Virus record (IMG/VR): IMGVR_UViG_3300049489_000312
Span: 1-51,404 of that record
Length of the DNA: 51,404 bases
Direction: 5' to 3' (one strand)
DNA from: a virus
Made by a program: the position numbers and the translations under genes. Below, in pieces: positions 1 to 5,974 of the stretch. The first letter of the stretch is position 1, and every line of letters starts with the position of its first letter. The notes beneath the pieces are model-generated. The model saw only the letters and a list, made by a program, of their open reading frames with translations, did no database searches and had not been told where the DNA came from.

Positions 1-196
1 CCATTGTGTTTAACGAGAAGGTCTACAGCCCCGCCATAGTGCCATGGGATAGTCTCGTATTCGCTGCCAATTTTCTCCAGTGATCCAAGCGTCAACTTGC
101 GCGACACCTGGGTTTCAACCGCGATAATCTCCCACGATTTGTCTCCTGTGAACTCCTGCAGATACCCAGCGACCATCCCCGTTGTCAGAGACGCAA
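1..196. repeat. Left copy of the 196-bp terminal direct repeat
   Basis: Bases 1-196 match 51209-51404 except at one position (T at 128, G at 51336). The repeat lies inside a nuclease gene that is in frame across the joined ends. This is the signature of a circular or circularly permuted phage genome whose assembly overlapped itself. A true short terminal redundancy is possible but less likely, because the repeat ends inside a gene. Confidence 0.95.
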
Positions 197-479
197 TCTC
201 GTCATCCTCGTCATGCGCCGCCTGCCGGGCACCGTCGGGCATGGATTGCTCGACCCATTGGTGCCGTTGCTCGCGCCACGGCTCAATCACGTCGCGCGCG
301 ATTGCGTCTGCATCCATTGCGCAGCGCGCTCTGTAATACGCCGCGAGGCATTGGTGCCAGAGCGAGCCAGCCCGCAGGGGGACAGGCGTCAGGGACTCGC
401 TCAGTCCGTGCAGGTAGCGGAATGCCCACCTGCGTTCGCAGGCAAAAGTGCCGCGCTCGCTATTCGTGAGGACGCGCAT
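1..479 (-). CDS. PD-(D/E)XK Fe-S nuclease, N-terminal part (gene crosses the window junction)
   Basis: Start ATG at 479-477 overlaps the stop of the upstream 62-aa gene (ATGA). The frame is open to base 1 and resumes at 51208 after circularisation, ending at 50551, for 378 aa in all. The N-terminus has the Cas4/RecB-type opening: Cys14 in FACERRW, then Tyr/Gly and the conserved GSLWHQ helix (about residues 39-43). Cys14 probably supplies the first ligand of a 4Fe-4S cluster completed by Cys316, Cys324 and Cys330. The catalytic core (D153, E166, K168) lies in the right-hand piece. This is an ssDNA/dsDNA exonuclease family often paired with phage annealases, and here it follows an AAA ATPase and an SSB-like gene in the same leftward unit. 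Confidence 0.88.
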   Translation of the reverse strand, partial: MRVLTNSERGTFACERRWAFRYLHGLSESLTPVPLRAGSLWHQCLAAYYRARCAMDADAIARDVIEPWREQRHQWVEQSMPDGARQAAHDEDDEIASLTTGMVAGYLQEFTGDKSWEIIAVETQVSRKLTLGSLEKIGSEYETIPWHYGGAVDLLVKHN

Positions 480-667
480 CATCGGTCGTTCCGTTCGTTC
501 CGAATTGACACCTGATCGATAATGCGCAGTGCATTGCGCAAGTGCGCGGACAGCAGCACCGCCACATCGAGGTTGGTGTCCTGCTGGCGTTGCGCGTCAA
601 GCGCCAGTTCGATGTGCTCGCGCAGCTGGATTATTTCATACTCGGTGATTTCGCCGATTGCTTTCAT
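479..667 (-). CDS. Small hypothetical protein (62 aa)
   Basis: ATG at 667 follows a good ribosome site (GGAGAG, about 8 nt upstream). The stop overlaps the nuclease start as ATGA, so the two are probably translationally coupled. The sequence is strongly helical and charged (TEYEIIQLREHIELALDAQR), rich in Glu, Arg and Leu, with no cysteine or membrane segment. No family recognised. Tight coupling suggests a role near the nuclease, but that is inference. Confidence 0.65.
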   Translation of the reverse strand: MKAIGEITEYEIIQLREHIELALDAQRQQDTNLDVAVLLSAHLRNALRIIDQVSIRNERNDR

Positions 668-743
668 GGTGCGCTCTCCGGGTGGCCTGGCTCATCAGTG
701 CGCAGAGGCCAGCTGCGCAGACGGGGCGGTGCCCCGTTTCGCC

Positions 744-1082
744 TCAATCCGACTGGTGGGGGATAACCCGGATTTCTCGCGGTCCCCACTCGACCATTAC
801 ATCGTCGCCGTCCCACAGAATCGGCAGGCAGATTGTTGCCCGCCCCGATGCCCGCTTGACGTGGTAGACCCTGGTGCCATCCACGACCGGGGCCGCACGC
901 CCTGGTTTGCGCGGCTCTAGCGCTTCTTCCAGCGCAGCCCATGGCGCGCCCTCATCGGCCAGCATGCGCGCGAATCGGCGCAGTGTCGGACGCGATGCGC
1001 CTGATGCCAGGACGCGGTCGAGGTCGCGTCCATGGATGATTACTTTTGCAGCTAAATCTAATGTGCTCACTGGTGTTTTCAT
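744..1082 (-). CDS. Hypothetical protein (112 aa)
   Basis: Start chosen at 1082 because AAGGAG sits 6 nt upstream; a longer reading to 1103 lacks this. The protein opens MKTPVSTLDLAAKVI, has a helical middle with a helix-turn-helix flavour (RPTLRRFARML) and ends in a beta-rich stretch with WDGDDVMVEWGPREI. No family recognised. A perfect 6-bp hairpin (1094-1109) separates the preceding gene's stop from this ribosome site. The gap to the next gene (668-743) holds only its leader. Confidence 0.7.
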   Translation of the reverse strand: MKTPVSTLDLAAKVIIHGRDLDRVLASGASRPTLRRFARMLADEGAPWAALEEALEPRKPGRAAPVVDGTRVYHVKRASGRATICLPILWDGDDVMVEWGPREIRVIPHQSD

Positions 1083-1093
1083 GTGGCTCCTTT

Positions 1094-1109
1094 GCAGGCC
1101 CAAGCCTGC
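1094..1109 (-). promoter_or_regulatory. Compact hairpin just upstream of a ribosome site
   Basis: GCAGGC-TTGG-GCCTGC on the minus strand: a perfect 6-bp stem with a 4-nt loop. It begins directly after a stop codon and is followed within three bases by the AAGGAG of the 112-aa gene. Position suggests an mRNA processing or translation element rather than a terminator, since no T tract follows. Similar hairpin-plus-ribosome-site units occur at 4324, 8437 and 50527. Confidence 0.45.
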
Positions 1110-1328
1110 TCAGTTGCAGCGCCACTTGCGTCTCGCGGCACGGGTGGCGTCCGCTGGGTTATCCCATAGCGATGGGACATGGCATGACGCTCCATCGCTG
1201 GCAAACCAGATTGCCCGGCCCTTGCTGTCGAGGTTGCCTTCTGTGAACACCAGCGTTGCTTTCGCAACTCCGGTGGGTGATCGGTCTGGGGCATAACCCC
1301 ACGTCGACGTTTTTTTGTTGAGTCTCAT
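1110..1328 (-). CDS. Hypothetical protein (72 aa)
   Basis: ATG at 1328 is preceded by a near-perfect AAAGGAGGT and overlaps the upstream stop (ATGA). Longer upstream starts were rejected for lack of a ribosome site. Basic and tryptophan-containing, with AIWFASDGASC in the middle and a very basic C-terminus (AARRKWRCN). No family recognised. It belongs to the chain of small early genes between helicase and nuclease. Confidence 0.65.
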   Translation of the reverse strand: MRLNKKTSTWGYAPDRSPTGVAKATLVFTEGNLDSKGRAIWFASDGASCHVPSLWDNPADATRAARRKWRCN

Positions 1329-1621
1329 CACGCACCTCCTTTGAGCGCATTGTGAATCAGCTGCACTGCGTTGACGATGGTGGCGTCCTCGGCTCGAGAA
1401 AACCAAACGTTTATATTAAGCTTATTGCCCACCGCACATGTCGCCACCTGCACCGCCGCCTGACGTGGCGTGCGGTCATGCCGGCGCAGCGGCTCGGAGG
1501 TGGACGCCCCGCGCCCGCCCTCGCCAAATCGCCACGATGCCGGGTAGTACAGCTCGTCCCCGACGACGCTAGTTTTGGAGATGGCGTGTCGCAGCATTTC
1601 GCGGATTTCTGTTTTCGTCAT
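1328..1621 (-). CDS. Hypothetical protein (97 aa)
   Basis: ATG at 1621 with GAGGTG 5 nt upstream; start and stop are each coupled to neighbours by ATGA overlaps. The N-terminus (MTKTEIREMLRHAI) is helical, the middle has WRFGEGGRGASTSEPLRRHDRTP, and the C-terminus (LNINVWFSRAEDATIVNAV) looks alpha/beta. No recognised motif. Probably a small early phage protein. Confidence 0.65.
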   Translation of the reverse strand: MTKTEIREMLRHAISKTSVVGDELYYPASWRFGEGGRGASTSEPLRRHDRTPRQAAVQVATCAVGNKLNINVWFSRAEDATIVNAVQLIHNALKGGA

Positions 1622-1836
1622 TTGACACCTCGCACCACAGTGTACACGTCCTGGCGCGCTCGCGGCATCCAGCGTTCCCATCTCAGGTCCAGACCAGCGT
1701 CGCGGATGACCCGCCGAAAATCATCCCACTCTCGTCCGTCCGGTGAGAGGCCAACTCGGACTGCGCTCCCGCAACGAGGAGCGCGTGGTGTGAGCGCCTG
1801 TTGCCATGAACCCGTGTAGGAATCGACAATGATCAT
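1618..1836 (-). CDS. Hypothetical protein (72 aa)
   Basis: ATG at 1836 has GAGGAGAG a few bases upstream, which decides against the in-frame start at 1974. Its stop overlaps the next ATG. Basic protein with paired Trp/Arg near the C-terminus (LRWERWMPRARQDVYTVV), consistent with nucleic-acid contact, but no family is recognisable. Confidence 0.65.
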   Translation of the reverse strand: MIIVDSYTGSWQQALTPRAPRCGSAVRVGLSPDGREWDDFRRVIRDAGLDLRWERWMPRARQDVYTVVRGVK

Positions 1837-1897
1837 AGTCTCTCCTCGCGCCCAGTGGGGCGCCTCTAGGCCGGGCGGTATGCCCAGCGGTTGTTGG

Positions 1898-2365
1898 TCA
1901 CAATGGCGTGGGCAGGGCGTACCTCGCCCTGTAGTCGTCGATAGCCAGCCGCTCGACCTTCCCGGCCTCGACAATCGTCACGGTCCATCCGCCCCGCGCC
2001 CGGTAGCGCGATGTAATAATCGCGACCGGATGGCCGGCAGGTGCGCGGAATACCGCCGCGCAGATGTCCGCGCCACCGGAGTAGGACTCCAATCTGACCA
2101 TCCTGTGCGGCTCTTCCTCGTCTTTGATTGGCGCGCAGTCCTTGCGCTTTTTTCCGCGCAACTCCACCTCGCGGAAAAACAAGTGGAATGTCTCCGACGA
2201 CCCGTCGTGCAAAAACACGACGTCGTCCTCACCCAGAGCGACCTTCCGCGCCCCGATGGTTGCGACCGCCCCGTCGTCAGACACCGCCAGAGACACCCTG
2301 GTACGGGTGGCCCCAGCGGCCCCGGCGAACTGACGTCCTTTTTCGATTCCGATGAGCGTAGCCAT
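1898..2365 (-). CDS. Hypothetical protein (155 aa)
   Basis: ATG at 2365 follows a clear GGAGG. Predominantly beta: short strands such as VSLAVSDDGAVATIGARKV, VVFLHDGSSETFHLFF and AIITSRYRARGGWTVTIV, with one basic-acidic loop (RGKKRKDCAPIKDEEEPH). No signal peptide or membrane segment. Follows the helicase after 28 bases in the same leftward unit. Function unknown; a small DNA-metabolism accessory protein would fit the context. Confidence 0.75.
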   Translation of the reverse strand: MATLIGIEKGRQFAGAAGATRTRVSLAVSDDGAVATIGARKVALGEDDVVFLHDGSSETFHLFFREVELRGKKRKDCAPIKDEEEPHRMVRLESYSGGADICAAVFRAPAGHPVAIITSRYRARGGWTVTIVEAGKVERLAIDDYRARYALPTPL

Positions 2366-2393
2366 GATTGCCTCCGTTTGTTTTTGGTAGTTG

Positions 2394-4310
2394 TTACTTC
2401 TTCGCCATCTGTTCCCATGCCGGTTCCAGGACGGCCACCACCTCCCGGGGAAGCTGCGTGTTCCTGTATGTCCGCAGCATCTTGACGGCTGCGCGCAGCT
2501 GGCGCGGGGTCAATTCCTCATAGCGCGCCAGGTCTTTGCCAAATTGCGAATCTCGCCCATTAAATCCACAGCCGTCTTCCGCGACCGCGCCATCGCAGCG
2601 AGATGACAATAGACGCAGCCCACGCAGCGCTGCGTCATGCACTTCCTGGGAGAACTGCGGCGCGACGGGATCGGGAGCGGCAACCTGGGCGGATGCGGCC
2701 TTGGCCGGCGCATCCGTGGCTTGGACCGTCTCATCCAGGCCCCTGGTGATCACCTCCTGTTTCGCGATGATGGTTTTGAGCAGGTGTTCGTCCAAACTCC
2801 CCTCAAACACCAGATGCTGCACCAGCACGTTGTCGCGCTGCCCGATGCGGTGGCACCGGTCCTCCGCCTGGGAGATGTTGCCCGGCACCCAATCAAGCTC
2901 CGCGAAAACGACGTGGTGGGCTGCAGTCAGGGTAATCCCCACGCCAGCCGCCATGATGCTCCCTACGAAAACCCGACACGTAGGGTCCGTCTGGAATCGC
3001 GTGACCGCCGCATCGCGGCTGACGGCGTCCATCGTGCCGTCCAACTTGACCGCGCCGAACTCAGCCAGCCCCGTCACCAAACCGGCAACCACTTCATGGT
3101 GGTGGGCCATGACGACAATTTTCCGGCTGTCGTCATCCGCCAGCGCCTGGGTTACGTGGTCAACCACGTAGGTGACTTTGGCCATGCCAATCTCCCGCCT
3201 GACGCGGGAAAACTCGGAGAAAGCCGGGAGCGCTCCCCGCTCCAGTTCCTCCTCCGCGCGGTCGGAATCCCCGCCGAAATAGCCCCACTGCTCCTCGATC
3301 AACGACGAACACCCATTGGCCGGCAGGCCAATGGTCTGCCGGGTCTTGGGAGGCAGATCCTTGAGCACGTCGGCCTTGAGCCTGCGAACCATCACGCCTG
3401 TGCGCAGGCGGGTCTGGAGTTCGTCCAAGTTGGACGCACCCGTGAATGTTGTGACGTGCCGACTCCCCGTCCAAACCTTCTGGGGGCTGCAGTACCTATA
3501 AGCAAACTTGAAGAAAGACTTGGCCTCTCCAAATGCGCCCCACTCGCTGGGCTCAATTTGCGTCAGCAGCGAGTGCAGTTCCAGCGGGCGGTTACAGATC
3601 GGAGTGCCCGTGAGGAAAACCCGGCGATCCGCCTTGATGGCAGCCAGGGCCTTGGTGCGCTGGGCCTTGCTGTTCTTGGCGTAATGGGCCTCGTCCACCA
3701 CCAGCACGTCCCACTCGGTCCCGTGGACGCAGGGCACCTTGGAGAGGATGTCGTAGTTGACGATTTCCAGAGAGTGTTTGCTGCCAGAGCGTGACGTTTG
3801 GACCTTGCCCGCCTTGATGTGTGCGGTCACGGTCCAGTCGCCGACGAGCCACCGCGCAGCTTCCCGCGCCCAATTCAGGCGCAAGCTGGCGGGGCACACC
3901 ACCAGCACCCTGAGGGGCTTCTCAGCGGCGGGGGCCAGCCCGCTGCACACTCCCAGGGCCTGGATGGTTTTTCCCAGGCCCATTTCGTCAGCGATGAGCA
4001 CTCCAACCCTGCCAGCGGAGAACCGGGCCAGGGCCAGTTGGATGCCAGCGGCCTGGAAGGGCAGGTAGGCCAGCCCTACAGGCGCCTGGGGGACCGGGAC
4101 GGCGGTGGCGGTGGTGGCAGGCGCCCCATGGATTGGGACAACCGGGGCCAGCGGGGCCGTAGCCCGGCTGGCCTCAAGGCGCGCGCGGACGACCGGGTTG
4201 CAGGCCGCGTGGACGGCTTTGGACCCCTTGGTCCATTCCACGCTGGCCCCTATTTGGATGCCCCTCCCGCAGGTGGGACAGGTTGACGCGAACCGGGCTG
4301 TGATGACCAT
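2394..4310 (-). CDS. SNF2/SMARCAL1-type DEAD-box helicase with N-terminal zinc finger
   Basis: 638 aa, ATG at 4310 with GAGGAG upstream. An N-terminal CPTC (11-14) with His34/Cys37 resembles a small zinc finger and is followed by an Ala/Pro linker. Helicase motif I is DEMGLGKT (108-115), motif II DEAH (206-209), motif III LTGTP (233-237), and motif VI QAEDRCHRIGQ (481-491), the diagnostic SNF2 signature. All motor motifs look intact. Family members are ATP-driven dsDNA translocases, and the SMARCAL1/ZRANB3-like subgroup anneals or remodels forks. First gene of the leftward unit, next to the origin-bearing initiator, so a role in early replication or recombination is likely. The C-terminal 130 residues are unassigned. 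Confidence 0.93.
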   Translation of the reverse strand: MVITARFASTCPTCGRGIQIGASVEWTKGSKAVHAACNPVVRARLEASRATAPLAPVVPIHGAPATTATAVPVPQAPVGLAYLPFQAAGIQLALARFSAGRVGVLIADEMGLGKTIQALGVCSGLAPAAEKPLRVLVVCPASLRLNWAREAARWLVGDWTVTAHIKAGKVQTSRSGSKHSLEIVNYDILSKVPCVHGTEWDVLVVDEAHYAKNSKAQRTKALAAIKADRRVFLTGTPICNRPLELHSLLTQIEPSEWGAFGEAKSFFKFAYRYCSPQKVWTGSRHVTTFTGASNLDELQTRLRTGVMVRRLKADVLKDLPPKTRQTIGLPANGCSSLIEEQWGYFGGDSDRAEEELERGALPAFSEFSRVRREIGMAKVTYVVDHVTQALADDDSRKIVVMAHHHEVVAGLVTGLAEFGAVKLDGTMDAVSRDAAVTRFQTDPTCRVFVGSIMAAGVGITLTAAHHVVFAELDWVPGNISQAEDRCHRIGQRDNVLVQHLVFEGSLDEHLLKTIIAKQEVITRGLDETVQATDAPAKAASAQVAAPDPVAPQFSQEVHDAALRGLRLLSSRCDGAVAEDGCGFNGRDSQFGKDLARYEELTPRQLRAAVKMLRTYRNTQLPREVVAVLEPAWEQMAKK

Positions 4311-4323
4311 GGTTTTCTCCTCT

Positions 4324-4338
4324 GCCGGGCCACCCGGC
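4324..4338 (-). promoter_or_regulatory. Leader hairpin of the helicase gene (copy A)
   Basis: Minus-strand GCCGGG-TGG-CCCGGC, a perfect 6-bp stem with a 3-nt loop, followed directly by AGAGGAG and the helicase ATG. The same unit with loop TGA precedes the Sak4-like gene at 50527-50541. Probably acts in the mRNA leader (stability or ribosome access). Confidence 0.55.
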
Positions 4339-4347
4339 GGTGTGATT

Positions 4348-4376
4348 TATCTATCAACCCATTTCGCGGCGTGCAA
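4348..4376 (-). promoter_or_regulatory. Candidate leftward promoter
   Basis: On the minus strand TTGCAC (4376-4371) is followed after 17 bases by TAGATA (4353-4348), with GATAAA overlapping as an alternative -10. The -35 matches consensus at 4 of 6, the -10 is weaker. Spacing and position upstream of the helicase leader are right, but the match is modest. Confidence 0.3.
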
Positions 4377-4397
4377 CGGGAAAAACACATGATCCGC

Positions 4398-4420
4398 AAG
4401 CGTATGAATCTGCTACGCTT
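4398..4420. promoter_or_regulatory. Inverted repeat, candidate operator
   Basis: AAGCGTA, 9-nt spacer, TACGCTT: perfect 7-bp arms in the divergent control region. Arm length and spacing suit a homodimeric winged-helix or helix-turn-helix regulator. It could instead be a weak rho-independent terminator, since a short T run follows, but nothing upstream needs terminating on the plus strand. Confidence 0.4.
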
Positions 4421-4513
4421 TTGGCTTTTACCGCAATCTGATCAGCCCGGCAGGTGGCCACTGCCGCGCCTGCGGTATAGGGATTGGCAGTTGGCCCACT
4501 CCCGGAGATCCCC

Positions 4514-5974
4514 GTGCCGCATACACAAGACTACATCCGCGTACCGTCCTGGCTCATTACCTATAATGGCCTGAGCGCAAGCGCCATCCGCGTGGCCCTG
4601 CTCCTGCTGGCCAGCCGCGACGAGTCTGGCTCTGCCCCAGCGCTGACGCATGCGGCGATTGCCGCGCACCTGGGCGTGAGGCGGGTGACCGTATCACGCG
4701 CAATAATTGAGTTAGTTAAATGTGGCGTCCTCGCCACTCAATACCAGGGTGCGATCAGGAAATGGGGCATCCGTGAACCCGGTGGCCGTGTATCAGAACT
4801 GATACAAAGTATCAGAACTGATACAACCTCACCTGCACGTGAGACTGTATCAGAAGTGATACAAAGTATCAAAACTGATACAACCTGCCGTGCGCGTGAG
4901 GTTGTATCAAAACTGATACAATGTATCAAAACTGATACATTCGACGATATAGAGAAAGAGAATAAAGATATTAGTAGAGAAGGAGAAGAGTACTCAGAAC
5001 TAAAAGTCAAAAACAAAAGACATGTCGAGTTGCAGGTGCAGGAATCAGAATCGCAACCTGACCCCACAGGCGCGAAAAAAGATTTCCGCCCCGAATCGCA
5101 AGAACCAGTGCCCCACGACCAGGCCCCCCCAGTTTCCGCTGCCCCCCCCAGCCAGGAACCGCCTAAAACGCACGAGGATGCCCCAGGATCGACGAACGCA
5201 TGTGAACCCATAGCGGCCATGCCATCCAAACCAAACGCGCAACCTGTGGCATCCCAGGCGCCTACAGAAGAAACGCAGGATTCTGGGTCAGCAGCGGACG
5301 TGCGGAAAGTTTTTGATGCATGGAGGAATATACTCAGCCACCCCAAGGCCAGATTGGACGACCGCAGGCGCAGAGCGATTAAGCGCGCACTATCAGATTA
5401 CGGGCTCGACGATTGTGTGCGGGCAATCCACGGCATTCGCGCGTCATCATTTCACATGGGTGATAATGCTGACGGTAAAGTGTACGATGATTTGTGCCTC
5501 ATCTTCCGCGATGCTGAACACATTGAGCGATTCATCGCGCTAAGTCCTGTACCAGAGAACCACCAGGGAGACGCTGGAAAGGCTCCTGATAATTGGGACG
5601 CAATCTGGAACGATGAGGTTGGATCATTCGAGGACGAGTTTAGCAGGTTAAGGAGTGAAAATTGCGTAAGTGCATATAGCGGAAAGTGGAAGTTTAGCAC
5701 TCCCGCTCCTGACCAGCAGGTGATTGTGCGGGGCATCCGGGTTCCGGTGTGGACAATTTCTGAGGGATGTGGTGAGGTGTTTTTCATGGCGCGAGCGGTT
5801 GCGTCGTACTCCTGGGCGTCCCAGGAACTCGACCGCCGATGGCGTGACCCAGCTGTGACGGCGGAACTCAAAGGCAGACTGGCAATGCGAGTGGATCGTC
5901 TCAATCAGGCGGTTGCAAATTACCAAGCGAGGGCGCAAGAGCGCGCTCAACAGGAGGCTGCGTATGCGGACTGA
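4514..5974 (+). CDS. Replication initiator / helicase-loader-like protein containing the origin
   Basis: 486 aa from a GTG at 4514 with GGAGA 5-6 nt upstream; an in-frame TTG at 4484 lacks a ribosome site. Residues about 20-85 form a winged helix-turn-helix (AIAAHLGVRRVTVSRAI). Residues 93-149 are three 19-aa repeats encoded by iteron DNA. A Pro/Gln/Glu-rich linker runs to about 265. The C-terminal domain (about 270-345; AWRNILSHPKARLDDRRR, then YDDLCLIFRDAEHIERFI) resembles the C-terminal module of phage replisome organisers. The layout recalls lambda O: the protein binds iterons inside its own gene and recruits the helicase encoded just downstream (overlap 11 bp). Binding to its own iterons is inference. 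Confidence 0.8.
   Translation: MPHTQDYIRVPSWLITYNGLSASAIRVALLLLASRDESGSAPALTHAAIAAHLGVRRVTVSRAIIELVKCGVLATQYQGAIRKWGIREPGGRVSELIQSIRTDTTSPARETVSEVIQSIKTDTTCRAREVVSKLIQCIKTDTFDDIEKENKDISREGEEYSELKVKNKRHVELQVQESESQPDPTGAKKDFRPESQEPVPHDQAPPVSAAPPSQEPPKTHEDAPGSTNACEPIAAMPSKPNAQPVASQAPTEETQDSGSAADVRKVFDAWRNILSHPKARLDDRRRRAIKRALSDYGLDDCVRAIHGIRASSFHMGDNADGKVYDDLCLIFRDAEHIERFIALSPVPENHQGDAGKAPDNWDAIWNDEVGSFEDEFSRLRSENCVSAYSGKWKFSTPAPDQQVIVRGIRVPVWTISEGCGEVFFMARAVASYSWASQELDRRWRDPAVTAELKGRLAMRVDRLNQAVANYQARAQERAQQEAAYAD
4790..4938 (+). repeat. Six dyad iterons in three 57-bp units (putative replication origin)
   Basis: Six copies of the 16-bp palindrome GTATCARAASTGATAC start at 4790, 4809, 4847, 4866, 4904 and 4923. 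Within a pair the spacing is 19 bp and pairs recur every 57 bp, so the period also preserves the reading frame (19 codons). The last two pairs drift from G to A in the centre. The array lies inside the initiator gene and is followed by an A/G-rich stretch. Confidence 0.85.
4939..5022 (+). other. A-rich region next to the iterons, candidate DNA unwinding element
   Basis: Directly downstream of the iteron array the plus strand becomes strongly A/G-rich and C-poor (runs such as AGAGAAAGAGAATAAAG), unlike the GC-rich surroundings. In lambda-type origins an AT-rich unwinding element sits beside the iterons in the same place. Assignment rests on position and composition only. Confidence 0.5.

Larger units (their letters stand above)
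4311..4513. promoter_or_regulatory. Divergent control region between leftward and rightward units
   Basis: 203 bases without a gene between the helicase start and the replication initiator start. It contains a leader hairpin (4324-4338), a plausible leftward promoter, a 7-bp dyad at 4398-4420 and an imperfect hairpin at 4449-4465. Both large transcription units point away from here, so it should hold the main early promoters. No strong rightward sigma70 match was found by eye. Confidence 0.6.

Noticed and set aside
1-196. True short direct terminal repeat as a packaging end
   Set aside because: The repeat lies within one continuous nuclease gene with no cos-like or promoter features; an assembly overlap of a circular genome is simpler, though not excluded.
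2637-3794. 385-aa open frame on the plus strand opposite the helicase
   Set aside because: Antisense to intact SNF2 motifs, composition atypical, no recognisable domain.
4484-4513. TTG start at 4484 for the replication initiator
   Set aside because: No ribosome site precedes it, while GGAGA sits at the right distance from the GTG at 4514.
4790-4938. Iteron array considered as a short CRISPR array
   Set aside because: Repeats are 16-bp palindromes at 19-bp spacing inside a gene, the spacers are themselves repeated, and no cas genes are present.
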